Positions 25,631 through 34,431 of a DNA stretch of 64,000 nucleotides are shown one piece after another; the first letter of the stretch is position 1; every line of letters starts with the position of its first letter. The stretch is from JARFQH01 sp041299015 (GTDB taxonomy: Bacteria > Desulfobacterota > Desulfobacteria > Desulfobacterales > SG8-13). Where the stretch lies: assembly GCA_041299015.1 (NCBI GenBank), contig JBFYWB010000003.1:1-64000 (forward strand), written 5' to 3'. Below the pieces are notes generated by a model. That model saw nothing but the letters and a program-made list of their open reading frames with translations, had not been told where the DNA came from and searched no databases. The position numbers and the translations under genes were made by a program.

Positions 25631-27577
25631 ATGCCGAAAGTGACTTTTCTGCCCCATAAAAAAGAAATTCAGGTCGATGCCGGCGAAACTCTGATCCGGG
25701 CCGCTTTGGAAGCCGGGGTGCACGTGAACGCCTCCTGCGGTGGAGAGGGGCTCTGCGGCAAATGCCGCGTGATGATCGAAGAGGGTCGCGTCGAGGATGG
25801 TACCAGCGAGAAGCTCAGCCGCCAGGACGTGGAGAACGGCTATCGTCTGGCCTGCCGCAGCCGTGTCGTCGAAGATCTCGTGGTGCGCATACCGGTCGAG
25901 TCCGAAGTGGATGCGGCCGCGCTGAACCTGCAGGCCACACCCCGGCGCGCGGCGCACATCCGGGAAATGAACCTGGAGGAGTTGAAAGAAAAAGGCCTTT
26001 TCATGCCGCCCGTGGAAAAGAAATACCTGGAACTGCCACCACCCACCGCTCAGGACAACCTGGCCGATGCGACCCGGTTGGTGAGTTTTTTGAAATTGAA
26101 GCACGACGAACATCGGCTGGTGGTCGAGCTGTCGGTCATCAGAAAACTCCCCGATGTTTTGCGGCAGGAGGATTTCCGGATCACGGCCACTCTGGCCAGG
26201 CCGGTACACGAAGGCCGCAAGACCCGCATCATCGACGTGCAGCCGGGCGACACGGCCGACCGCAACTACGCCATTGCCGTGGACATCGGCACCACGACCA
26301 TCTACGGCCAGTTGATCGATCTGATCAGCGGCGAGGTGCTGGCCCAGTCCGGGGAATTCAACGGCCAGATCAGTTACGGTGAAGACGTGATCAGCCGAAT
26401 CGTCTACGCTGAGAAACCCGGCGGTCTGGAACGGATGCACACGGTGGTGCTTCAGACCATCAACACCGTGATTCGAAAAATCATCCGGCGGGCCGGGATC
26501 GAGACCGGAGAGGTTTCGGCCATTACCCTGGCCGGCAATACCACCATGACCCAACTCTTGCTGAAGGTCAATCCCCGCTTCATTCGACGATCACCTTACG
26601 TGCCGGCCTCCACGCTGTATCCGCCGATCGACGCCGCGGGCCTGGGCTTGGAATTGGCCGATCACGTTTCCGCGCTGGTGTTTCCCTCCGTTTCCAGCTA
26701 CGTCGGCGGCGACATCGTCGCCGGCGTTATGGGGTCGGGCGTCTACCGTACCGAGGAGCTGACCCTTTTCATCGACATCGGCACCAATGCCGAAATCGTC
26801 ATCGGCAACAGAGACTGGTTGGCCTGTGCGGCGGCCTCGGCCGGCCCGGCCTTCGAGGGCGGCGGCATCGCCTTCGGCATGCGCGCCGCCAAGGGCGCCA
26901 TCGAAGATTTCTCGATCGATCCGCTGACCCGCGAGCCGATGATCATCACCATCGGCAATGTGCGGCCCAAGGGCATCTGCGGTTCGGGCCTTATCATCAT
27001 CGTGGCGACGCTGTTCGAGTTGGGCATCATCGATCACCAGGGCAAATTCAACCGGGAGCTCGACACGCCGCGCATTCGAGCAACCGAGGGCATTTACGAA
27101 TACGTTTTGGCCTGGAAAGACGCAACTCAAATCGACCGGGACATTGTCATTACGGAAATCGATATCGAGAACCTCATCCGGGCCAAGGGGGCGATTTACG
27201 CTGCCTGCATGACGCTGCTGGCCGAGGTGGGCATGGGAATCGCGGACATCGAGCGGATTGTATTGGCCGGAGGATTCGGCAGCTACGTCGACTTGGCCAA
27301 GGCGATGACCATCGGTCTGCTGCCGGAGATCGATCCGGATCGGGTGACGTTCGTGGGCAACGGTTCGCTGATGGGCGCAAAGATGAGCGCCCTGACCAAC
27401 CGGATTCGCCGCGACGTGGTGGAGGTCACCCGCAAGATGACCAATTTCGAGCTGTCGGAGACGCCGTCGTATATGGACAATTACGTGGCGGCCCTGTTTT
27501 TACCCCACACGGATCTCAACCAGTTTCCGCGGCTCAAGGCACGTCTGGATCAACGCCGGAACTTATTGAATTCTTAG
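25631..27577 (+). CDS. RACo-like reductive activator of corrinoid protein (ASKHA + [2Fe-2S])
   Basis: 648 residues. The N-terminal plant-type [2Fe-2S] domain has C36, C42, C45 and C75. A linker follows, then an ASKHA ATPase domain with a phosphate-1 loop DIGTTTIYGQLID (near 213), AGNTTMTQLLL, FIDIGTNAEIVIGN and IVLAGGFGSYVD. RACo uses ATP to drive one-electron reduction of cobalt(II) in the corrinoid/iron-sulfur protein back to the active cobalt(I). The downstream acsD/C genes encode its expected partner. It has its own weak terminator (27578-27609) and is followed by the separate acs promoter. Confidence 0.9.
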   Translation: MPKVTFLPHKKEIQVDAGETLIRAALEAGVHVNASCGGEGLCGKCRVMIEEGRVEDGTSEKLSRQDVENGYRLACRSRVVEDLVVRIPVESEVDAAALNLQATPRRAAHIREMNLEELKEKGLFMPPVEKKYLELPPPTAQDNLADATRLVSFLKLKHDEHRLVVELSVIRKLPDVLRQEDFRITATLARPVHEGRKTRIIDVQPGDTADRNYAIAVDIGTTTIYGQLIDLISGEVLAQSGEFNGQISYGEDVISRIVYAEKPGGLERMHTVVLQTINTVIRKIIRRAGIETGEVSAITLAGNTTMTQLLLKVNPRFIRRSPYVPASTLYPPIDAAGLGLELADHVSALVFPSVSSYVGGDIVAGVMGSGVYRTEELTLFIDIGTNAEIVIGNRDWLACAAASAGPAFEGGGIAFGMRAAKGAIEDFSIDPLTREPMIITIGNVRPKGICGSGLIIIVATLFELGIIDHQGKFNRELDTPRIRATEGIYEYVLAWKDATQIDRDIVITEIDIENLIRAKGAIYAACMTLLAEVGMGIADIERIVLAGGFGSYVDLAKAMTIGLLPEIDPDRVTFVGNGSLMGAKMSALTNRIRRDVVEVTRKMTNFELSETPSYMDNYVAALFLPHTDLNQFPRLKARLDQRRNLLNS

Positions 27578-27609
27578 TGCCGGCGCTGCTCCGGCATTGG
27601 CCGATTTTT
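27578..27609 (+). terminator. Weak terminator after the RACo gene
   Basis: TGCCGG (27578-27583) pairs with CCGGCA (27591-27596), starting one base after the stop codon, with a TTTTT run at 27605-27609. It is short, but it precedes the acs promoter and so separates two transcription units. Confidence 0.45.
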
Positions 27610-27620
27610 AGACGCTTCTA

Positions 27621-27647
27621 TTGACAAAGCTTTTTTACCAATATAAG
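27621..27647 (+). promoter_or_regulatory. Candidate promoter of acsDBCE
   Basis: TTGACA (27621-27626), a 15-bp spacer and TATAAG (27642-27647). The hexamers are good; the spacer is short. If used, transcription starts near 27654 and leaves a leader of about 300 nt before acsD. Confidence 0.5.
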
Positions 27648-27957
27648 GGAATAATTTCGGCGGCCCACAATGGGAAGCGATGGACCATCTTGACCTTGTG
27701 CGGCTGTTTTTCCCTCATCTGTTGCAACGACATCACCAGCGCCCTTCGGGCCGTTTCGTCATATACGATAACGACTGTAAAACCTGCTGTAATTCGTCTA
27801 CGCCGTAGATTAGTATACAGACCGGAAAATTCAACCGAAAGGAGGGGTAAATTTCGATTTTCCGGGCAATTCTCAGTTTGCCCGGCTGGTACGCGCAAGG
27901 GCGCGTTTATCGTAACCTCATCGAATACTTAAATTTATCGAGATGAAGGAGGTAACA
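27648..27957 (+). other. Long acs leader with mutually exclusive hairpins
   Basis: No convincing gene. Three hairpins can be drawn near the 3' end. A: CCGGAAAA (27822-27829) with TTTTCCGG (27858-27865), plus an inner CGAAA/TTTCG stem; its loop holds GGAGGGG. B: CCGGGCAA (27862-27869) with TTGCCCGG (27878-27885). A and B share 27862-27865 and cannot form together. C: ACGCGC-AAGG-GCGCGT (27891-27906), followed by TTTAT. This resembles a riboswitch or attenuator layout, but I recognise no known riboswitch class and see no B12-box. Small open frames on both strands here lack family features. Confidence 0.45.
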
Positions 27958-29565
27958 TTGGGCTTCGAATTTTACAAGGAATCATACACGGGAAAAATCA
28001 GGGAGATCACTCTGGGGAAAGGCGCGAAGGCGGTGACCGTCGGCGGGGAAAACTGCTACCCGTTCTACCAGTTTGAAGGCGAAATTCCCAACAAGCCCAG
28101 AATTGCCATGGAAGTCTGGGATATGCAGCCGGAAGACTGGCCGGAAGCCGCCTTGAGTCCCTTCAAGGATGTGGTTGCCGACCCGGCGGCCTGGGCCAAG
28201 AAGTGCACCGATGACTATGGCGCCGAACTGATCGTGCTCCAGTTGAAGAGCATCGATCCCAACGGCCAGAACAGGAGCGCCGGTGACGCGGCCGCCACGG
28301 TCAAAAAAGTGGCCGACGCCATCGACGTGCCGCTGATCGTCTGGGGATGCGCGAACGTGCAGAAAGACGAAGAGGTCCTCAAGAAAATCGCTGAGGTCTG
28401 CCAGGACAAACCCCTGATCATGGGGCCGGTGGAAGACAAGAACCACAAGGGCATCGGTGCGGCAGCCATGGGTTACGGGCACACGATCATCTCATCGTCA
28501 CCCATCGACGTCAACCTCGCCAAGCAGATCAACATTCTACTCGAAAACCTCGGCATGCCTGCCGACCGGGTCATCATCGACCCCACGACCGGCGGTCTGG
28601 GTTACGGTCTGGAATACTCCTATTCCGTCATGGAGCGCATCCGCATGGCCGCTCTGACCCAGGGTGACGACAAACTGCAGCTTCCGATCATCAACAACGT
28701 GGCCAACGAGGTCTGGAAGTCCAAAGAGGCCAAACAACCGGTCGACAGCGCTCCGATTTTGGGTGATCCCGAAAGGCGTGCCATTCTGATGGAAGCGGTC
28801 GCGGCGGTTTCCTACCTGGCGGCGGGGAGCAATATTCTGATCATGCGGCATCCGGAGGCCATCCGCATGGTCAAGTCTTATATCGATCTGATCACTGGCG
28901 GCGGGTCCGCGGCCGGCGTGGCTCCGATCAAAAAGTCCCTGGCCGATGTCGCTATCGACTTCGCGTCGCTGGCACCGTCACCGGACCTGACCATCGCAGC
29001 CGAGAAGAAAGCCGCCCCGGCGGCCAAGGCAGCGCCGGCCAAGCCGGCGGCAGAGGCCAAAACGGTAGCTGCGGCTGCACCCAAACCCGCGGCCGCCCCC
29101 AAACCGGCCGAAGCGCCCAAACCGGCCGAGGCGGTCAAACCGGCGGCGGAAAAGGTTGCGGCGGACAAAGCCGAAGCCGAAGCCAAGGCCAAGGCCGTCG
29201 CGGAAGCCAAAACCAAGGCCGAGCAAGAGGCCAAGCACAAAGCCGAGGTCGAAGCCAAGGCCAAGGCCGAGGCTGAAGCCAAGGCCAAGGCCGCAGCCGA
29301 AGCAGAAGCCAAGGCCGCAGCCAGCGCCAAAATCGAGGCCGAAGAAGATAAGATCCGTGCCAAACGGAGGGCAGAGCGCGACGCCCTGAACGCCAAACAC
29401 AAAGACGCCGACAAGGGCAAGGCAGCCGAGAAGGCGGCTCTCGACACCAAACAAAAAGAAGCCGCCAAGGCGAAAAAAGCCGGCGTGCTACCGGCCATCG
29501 ATTCGGCCGGAAAACTGGAACAGATGCTCTACAAATTAAACCGCATTCACAAGCGCATCGACTAA
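27958..29565 (+). CDS. acsD: Corrinoid/iron-sulfur protein small subunit AcsD (CdhD) with long Ala/Lys-rich tail
   Basis: Small subunit of the corrinoid protein that carries the methyl group to acetyl-CoA synthase. Residues 1 to about 335 form the TIM-barrel subunit (AVTVGGENCYPFYQFEGEIP, VIIDPTTGGLGYGLEYSYSV, ILIMRHPEAIRMVKSYIDLI). From about 348 a Pro/Ala/Lys linker and then a highly charged Ala/Lys/Glu stretch of about 120 residues (repeats such as AKAEAEAKAKA) follow, ending in GKLEQMLYKLNRIHKRID. Typical AcsD proteins are about 310 residues, so the 190-residue tail is unusual. I use a TTG start because AAGGAGG ends 5 nt before it; an ATG at 27943 lies upstream of that Shine-Dalgarno. Domain role certain; tail function unknown. 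Confidence 0.88.
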   Translation: MGFEFYKESYTGKIREITLGKGAKAVTVGGENCYPFYQFEGEIPNKPRIAMEVWDMQPEDWPEAALSPFKDVVADPAAWAKKCTDDYGAELIVLQLKSIDPNGQNRSAGDAAATVKKVADAIDVPLIVWGCANVQKDEEVLKKIAEVCQDKPLIMGPVEDKNHKGIGAAAMGYGHTIISSSPIDVNLAKQINILLENLGMPADRVIIDPTTGGLGYGLEYSYSVMERIRMAALTQGDDKLQLPIINNVANEVWKSKEAKQPVDSAPILGDPERRAILMEAVAAVSYLAAGSNILIMRHPEAIRMVKSYIDLITGGGSAAGVAPIKKSLADVAIDFASLAPSPDLTIAAEKKAAPAAKAAPAKPAAEAKTVAAAAPKPAAAPKPAEAPKPAEAVKPAAEKVAADKAEAEAKAKAVAEAKTKAEQEAKHKAEVEAKAKAEAEAKAKAAAEAEAKAAASAKIEAEEDKIRAKRRAERDALNAKHKDADKGKAAEKAALDTKQKEAAKAKKAGVLPAIDSAGKLEQMLYKLNRIHKRID

Positions 29566-29685
29566 AGGATTCGGCATCGGGAATCGAGCGCATGTGCCGG
29601 ATTCGCAGGGAGCGGACGGCATGTCGAGAGCCCGACGGTTATACAGTTTTTACATTTAACGACCTCAACGAAGGAGGAAGAAGGC

Positions 29686-31899
29686 ATGTCAAGACTCGTT
29701 GCATTTGCCGCCATTCAGGGTGGCTACAATATCGTTTCCAAGGTTGAAGGACGGTACAAGAGAGCTCTGCAGACCTACAATGCGGACACAAAAGTGGGGT
29801 TTCCCAACACGGCGTACTTCCTGCCGGTAATCTACTCCCTGATCGGCCTGAAGGTCGAAACGCTGGAGGATATGCAGAAGCCCCTCGAATTCGCCCGCGG
29901 ACTGCTGCCGCCCCACGTCAAAGGTCACAATCACCTGCCTTATCTTGGTCCCCTGCTGGATGCCGGCATGGCGGCTATCCTGGCATTCGAGATCGACGAG
30001 GCTTTGCGGTATCTGGAAGAGCCTGATTTTTATCTGCACTCCGAGGAACCGGACATCGAGGCCGGTAAGATCTGGCTCGGCGCGGCCGACGACACGGTTT
30101 TCCGTAAAAGAGGCGTCGAGTTCGTCGACGGTTCGGCCCCCGGTTTTGCGGCCATCGTCGGCGCGGCACCGGATCCCGAAACCGCAAAATTGATCGTGGA
30201 AGAATACCAGCGCCGCAGCCTGTATATATTCTGCGCGGCCAACCAGAACGGCACGACCGTGATCGAGCAGCTCATCCAGGCCGGGGTTCAGGTCGGGTGG
30301 AACACCCGTATCGTCCCCTTCGGTCCCGACATCTCATCGGCCGTCTTCGCCCTCGGGTTCGCCAACCGGGCGGCCATGGCCTTCGGCGGCATCAAACCCG
30401 GTGACTACAAGAAAATGTTGCTCTACAACAAGGACCGGATCTTTGCTTTCGTCAATGCCCTCGGGGACGTGAACGCCGAATGGGCGGCGGCGGCGGCCGG
30501 TGCGGTCAACTGGGGCTTTCCGACCCTGTCCGACACCGACATCCCCGAAATCCTGCCCACCGGGGTCTGCACCTACGAGCATGTCGTCGCCAACGTACCG
30601 CACGACAAGATGGTGGAGAAATCGGTGGAGGTTCGCGGTTTGAAGACCACCGTGTCTCAAATCGACATTCCCTGCGCCTTCGGTCCGGCTTATGAGGGCG
30701 AGCGGGTCCGCGGCGCCGACCTGTTCTGCCAGATGGGCGGCGGCAAGACCCAGGCGACCGAACTGGTCAAAATGGCTGAGATGAACGAGATCGAAGACGC
30801 CAAGGTGATTGTCGACGGTCCGGATGTCACCGACCTCAAGGAAGGCCAGACCCTGCCGCTCGGCATCTACGTTCAAGTGGCCGGCCGTAAATTCCAGACC
30901 GATTTCGAACCGATCATCGAGCGCCAGATCCATCACCTGATCAACTATATCCAGGGCGTGATGCATATCGGCCAGCGGGACATCGCCTGGATCCGTGTCG
31001 GCAAGGGCGCCATCGAAAAAGGGTTTACCATCAAAGACATCGGCGTCGTGCTGCATGCCAAGTTCCACCAGGACTTCGGCAACATTCTCGACAAGGTTCA
31101 GGTCACCCTGATAACCGACAAGAAAAAAGTCGACGAGCTCACCAAGCGCGCCCGGGGCGAATACAGGACCAGAGACGAGCGCGTGGAGAAAATGAAAGAC
31201 GAGGATGTGGAGACCTACTACTCCTGCACCCTCTGCCAGTCTTTCGCGCCCACGCACGTCTGCACGGTCAGTCCGGAGCGCACGGGGCTCTGCGGCGCCT
31301 ATAACTGGATGGACTGCAAGGCCTCTTTTGAGATCAACCCCACCGGGCCGAATCAACCGATCGAAAAGGGTGAATGCCTCGATCCGAAACTGGGCCAGTG
31401 GAAGGGCGTCAATGAGTTTGTCAGAAAAGCTTCCCGTGGGGCCATCGATCACTACAACTTCTACTCGATGGTCATCGACCCGATGACCACCTGCGGTTGT
31501 TGCGAATGCATCGCGGCCATGCTGCCGGGCTGTAACGGCGTCATGACCGTTCACCGGGATTACACCGGGGAAACCCCCTGCGGCATGAAGTTCACCACCC
31601 TGGCCGGCGTCATGGGCGGCGGGGCCTCATCGCCAGGTTTCGTGGGGCACTCCAAGTTCAACATCACCCAGGGCAAGTTCCTCGTCGGCGACGGCGGCCT
31701 GCTGCGGATGGTCTGGATGCCCAAGAGCCTGAAGGAGGAAATCAGGGATCGAATCATCAAGCGCGGAACCGAAATGGGTGATCCGGACCTGATCGACAAA
31801 ATCGCCGATGAGACCGTTGGGATCACCGAGGAAGAGATCATGCCCTTCCTGAAGGAAAAAGGGCATCCGGCCCTCTCCATGGAGCAGCTGATCAAGTAA
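29686..31899 (+). CDS. acsB: Acetyl-CoA synthase AcsB
   Basis: 737-residue acetyl-CoA synthase that joins CO, a methyl group and CoA. The A-cluster ligands are present: C514, C517, C526 and C536 (YYSCTLCQ, then HVC, then GLC) for the [4Fe-4S] part and C603, C605 (CGCCEC) for the nickel sites. Each lies eight residues beyond the Moorella numbering (506, 509, 518, 528, 595, 597). The N-terminal part is about the length of the bacterial enzyme, with a CODH-contacting domain expected. AAGGAGGAAGAAGGC precedes the ATG. No acsA (CO dehydrogenase) gene is adjacent, so it must lie elsewhere if the complex is complete. Confidence 0.97.
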   Translation: MSRLVAFAAIQGGYNIVSKVEGRYKRALQTYNADTKVGFPNTAYFLPVIYSLIGLKVETLEDMQKPLEFARGLLPPHVKGHNHLPYLGPLLDAGMAAILAFEIDEALRYLEEPDFYLHSEEPDIEAGKIWLGAADDTVFRKRGVEFVDGSAPGFAAIVGAAPDPETAKLIVEEYQRRSLYIFCAANQNGTTVIEQLIQAGVQVGWNTRIVPFGPDISSAVFALGFANRAAMAFGGIKPGDYKKMLLYNKDRIFAFVNALGDVNAEWAAAAAGAVNWGFPTLSDTDIPEILPTGVCTYEHVVANVPHDKMVEKSVEVRGLKTTVSQIDIPCAFGPAYEGERVRGADLFCQMGGGKTQATELVKMAEMNEIEDAKVIVDGPDVTDLKEGQTLPLGIYVQVAGRKFQTDFEPIIERQIHHLINYIQGVMHIGQRDIAWIRVGKGAIEKGFTIKDIGVVLHAKFHQDFGNILDKVQVTLITDKKKVDELTKRARGEYRTRDERVEKMKDEDVETYYSCTLCQSFAPTHVCTVSPERTGLCGAYNWMDCKASFEINPTGPNQPIEKGECLDPKLGQWKGVNEFVRKASRGAIDHYNFYSMVIDPMTTCGCCECIAAMLPGCNGVMTVHRDYTGETPCGMKFTTLAGVMGGGASSPGFVGHSKFNITQGKFLVGDGGLLRMVWMPKSLKEEIRDRIIKRGTEMGDPDLIDKIADETVGITEEEIMPFLKEKGHPALSMEQLIK

Positions 31900-31932
31900 T
31901 ACATCTGTCATGTCGCGGGGTGCGTGCTGCGA

Positions 31933-31960
31933 CCGGCGGTCTGAGGCACATGACCGCCGG
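31933..31960 (+). promoter_or_regulatory. Intercistronic hairpin between acsB and acsC
   Basis: CCGGCGGTC (31933-31941) pairs perfectly with GACCGCCGG (31952-31960), loop of 10 nt. No T run follows, so it is more likely an mRNA processing or stabilising element than a terminator. Confidence 0.45.
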
Positions 31961-32016
31961 CCGTAGTACCCGACCCGTAACCGGCAACTCGACCAAATCG
32001 ACTGAAGGAGAAAAAA

Positions 32017-33360
32017 ATGGCATTAACCGGTATACAGATTTTCAAGCTCCTGCCGAAGACCAACTGCAAGGAATGCGGGGTTCCGACCTGCCTGGCATTT
32101 GCCATGAACCTGGCATCGGGCAAGGCCGAACTCGATAGTTGCCCCTATGTCTCCGCCGAAGCGCGCGAACAACTGGCCGAGGCTTCCGCTCCGCCCATCC
32201 GTCCGGTGGTGATCGGGCAAGGCGTTCGCAAACTGACCGTCGGCGGTGAACTCGTGTTGAGCCGTCACGAAAAAACCTTTTACAATCCGACAGGGCTGGC
32301 TGCACTGGTCGGCTCGGACATCCCGCAGGCCGAGCTGGAGGCCAAACTGAAGATCTGGAACGCTTTTCAGTATGAACGCGTCGGACTTAACCTGCGCCCG
32401 GAACTGGTGGCGCTGAAGGACGTCGGCGGCAACGCGGCCGCCTTTGCCGAAAAAGCCAAAACGATCGCCGAAACCTCCGAATTCAATCTGATCCTGATGA
32501 CCGAGGACCCCGGGGTGATGAAGGCCGGCATCGAGGCCTGCAAATTCAAGCGGCCCCTGATGTATGCCGCTACCGCGGCCAATGCCGATGCCTTCGGCGC
32601 TCTGGCAAAGGAGAACGATCTGCCCCTGGCCGTCAAGGCCGATTCGGTGGAAGCGTTGATTCCGCTCTCGGAGAAATTAACCGCAATGGGATTGAAGGAT
32701 CTGGTTCTCGATCCCGGTTCCAGGGAACTCAAACAGTCTTTTACCGATCAGGTGGTGATCCGACGGGCGGCCCTGAAGAATGCCAATCGCGCGGTGGGCT
32801 TTCCGACCATCGCCTTCCCGTGCGAGATGGCCGGCAACCTCGATGTCGAAACGCTGCTCGGCGCCCTTTTCATCGGTAAGTACGCCGGTATCGTCGTCTT
32901 CTCGGATTTCAAGAGCGAAAACCTCTTCCCGCTGCTCCTGGAAAGGCTGAACATCTTCACCGACCCGCAGCGCCCGATGACGGTGACCGAAGGTATTTAC
33001 GAAATCGGCAACCCGGATGAGAATTCGCCGGTCCTGGTCACCACGAATTTCGCGCTGACCTATTTCATCGTCTCCGGCGAAATTGAGGGCAGCCGGGTCC
33101 CCTCGTGGCTCCTGATAAAGGACTCCGAAGGTCTGTCGGTCATGACGGCCTGGGCCGCGGGAAAATTCTCCGGCGACGATGTCGGCGTTTTCGTCAAGAA
33201 GAGCGGCATCGCCGATAAGGTTAAACACCAGAAGCTCATCATCCCCGGATATGCCGCCGCGATCGCCGGCGATATGGAAGAGGAGCTGCCGGGCTGGAAT
33301 ATTACCGTGGGACCGCGCGAGGCGGCCCACATCCCGGGATTTCTCAAGGGTAAACAATAA
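32017..33360 (+). CDS. acsC: Corrinoid/iron-sulfur protein large subunit AcsC (CdhE)
   Basis: 447 residues. The N-terminal [4Fe-4S] motif is complete: C17, C20, C25 and C42 (TNCKECGVPTCLAF, then SCP). It is followed by a TIM barrel with many Glu/Ala helices and a C-terminal corrinoid-binding domain (about 320-447). It pairs with AcsD and takes the methyl group from methyl-THF through AcsE. GAAGGAG lies before the ATG, about 8 nt upstream. Confidence 0.96.
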   Translation: MALTGIQIFKLLPKTNCKECGVPTCLAFAMNLASGKAELDSCPYVSAEAREQLAEASAPPIRPVVIGQGVRKLTVGGELVLSRHEKTFYNPTGLAALVGSDIPQAELEAKLKIWNAFQYERVGLNLRPELVALKDVGGNAAAFAEKAKTIAETSEFNLILMTEDPGVMKAGIEACKFKRPLMYAATAANADAFGALAKENDLPLAVKADSVEALIPLSEKLTAMGLKDLVLDPGSRELKQSFTDQVVIRRAALKNANRAVGFPTIAFPCEMAGNLDVETLLGALFIGKYAGIVVFSDFKSENLFPLLLERLNIFTDPQRPMTVTEGIYEIGNPDENSPVLVTTNFALTYFIVSGEIEGSRVPSWLLIKDSEGLSVMTAWAAGKFSGDDVGVFVKKSGIADKVKHQKLIIPGYAAAIAGDMEEELPGWNITVGPREAAHIPGFLKGKQ

Positions 33361-33370
33361 CGGGCACAGC

Positions 33371-33405
33371 CGGTTGAAGAACGGTCGGCTGCCGTTCTTC
33401 AACCG
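33371..33405 (+). promoter_or_regulatory. Perfect 14-bp intercistronic hairpin between acsC and acsE
   Basis: CGGTTGAAGAACGG (33371-33384) and CCGTTCTTCAACCG (33392-33405) pair fully around a 7-nt loop, 11 bp after the acsC stop. No T tract follows. It may be a processing or RNA-stability element that lets acsE differ in level from acsC. Confidence 0.55.
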
Positions 33406-33447
33406 CTTGTCGAAAAATTCAGAAACGCCACATAGGAGGGAGAATCG

Positions 33448-34344
33448 ATGCTGCTGATAGGCGAAAGTTTAAACGTCATTTCACGGAAGATCGGTAAAGC
33501 GTTCAAGGAGCGCGACCCCAAACCGATCCAGGAGGAAGCTCTTTTTCAGCGGGAAAAGGGCATGGACTACATCGATATCAACCTGGGACCGGCCAAGAAA
33601 GACGGGCACGAGCTGATGCCGTGGGTGGTCCAGACCGTTCAGGAAGTGGTGGATGACATCCCGCTGGCGCTGGACACGTCGAACATCAATGCCATCGAGG
33701 CGGCGCTCAAAGTGATCAAGCCGACCAAGAGCGGTACGTCCCACATCGTCAATTCGATCATGGTGCGCCCCGAACGCTACGAACGGATGGTGCCGATGGC
33801 CGCCGAGCACGGTGTGGACTTCATCGCCCTGATGTGGGGCCCGGAAGGCTTGCCGCGGGATGAAAACGAACGGGCCGCGTTGTGCGTCGAACTGCTGTAC
33901 TTCGCCAATGAAGCCGGGATCCCGAACGAAAAAATCTGGGTCGACGGCATCGTCACCCCGGTCAACATTCAGCAGCCTCAATTGATCAGTCTGATGGAAT
34001 TTCAGAAGATGCTGGCGGACATCGCTCCGGGTGCAAAGAGCACCTGCGGTCTGTCCAACATTTCCAACGGGCCGCCGGAGCACTTGCGCACGATCCTCAA
34101 CCAGACCTATATGGTCATGCTCGAAAAATGCGGGATGGTTTCAGTGATTGCAGACCCGCTCGATGTCCAGTTGGCCGAAATCGCCAAAGGCAAGCGCCCG
34201 GACATCGTCGATCTCATTTACGGGATGCTGGACGGCAAGGAACCGGATATCGCCGGCCTGTCGAAGGAACTTCAAGATTACGCCAAAACCGTGAATGTCA
34301 TTCTCGGAAAATCGCTTTATTCGGATTCCTGGCTTGAGATTTAA
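33448..34344 (+). CDS. acsE: Methyltetrahydrofolate:corrinoid/iron-sulfur protein methyltransferase AcsE
   Basis: 298-residue TIM-barrel enzyme that moves the methyl group from CH3-H4folate to cobalt(I) in AcsC/D. Typical pterin-binding features are present: LIGESLNVISRKI at the start, YIDINLGPAKKDG, LALDTSNINAIEAAL and STCGLSNISNGPPEH. Length is slightly above the Moorella enzyme (about 262), with a longer C-terminus. A ribosome site GGAGGGAG precedes the ATG. It is the last gene of acsDBCE and ends just before a strong terminator. Confidence 0.95.
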   Translation: MLLIGESLNVISRKIGKAFKERDPKPIQEEALFQREKGMDYIDINLGPAKKDGHELMPWVVQTVQEVVDDIPLALDTSNINAIEAALKVIKPTKSGTSHIVNSIMVRPERYERMVPMAAEHGVDFIALMWGPEGLPRDENERAALCVELLYFANEAGIPNEKIWVDGIVTPVNIQQPQLISLMEFQKMLADIAPGAKSTCGLSNISNGPPEHLRTILNQTYMVMLEKCGMVSVIADPLDVQLAEIAKGKRPDIVDLIYGMLDGKEPDIAGLSKELQDYAKTVNVILGKSLYSDSWLEI

Positions 34345-34359
34345 TCCTTAAACGGTTCT

Positions 34360-34403
34360 GAATAAAATGAGCCTCTCTCCTTTGAGCCGGGGCTCTTTTA
34401 TTC
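34360..34403. terminator. Terminator after acsE
   Basis: GAATAAAA (34360-34367) pairs with TTTTATTC (34396-34403), with an inner GAGCC/GGCTC stem. The T-rich right arm follows the GC part, as expected for a rho-independent terminator on the plus strand. Confidence 0.75.
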
Positions 34404-34431
34404 AGGTACCGATTCGACGACAGGTCCTGAC

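Noticed and set aside
27621..27932. Small frames on both strands in the acs leader (27621-27932 plus, 27635-27898 minus)
   Set aside because: No family features and no good ribosome site; the plus frame begins in the promoter. RNA structure explains the region better.
28878..29565. Ala/Ser- and Gly/Phe-rich minus-strand frames opposite the AcsD tail
   Set aside because: They are the reverse reading of the Ala/Lys/Glu repeat codons and have no sign of translation.
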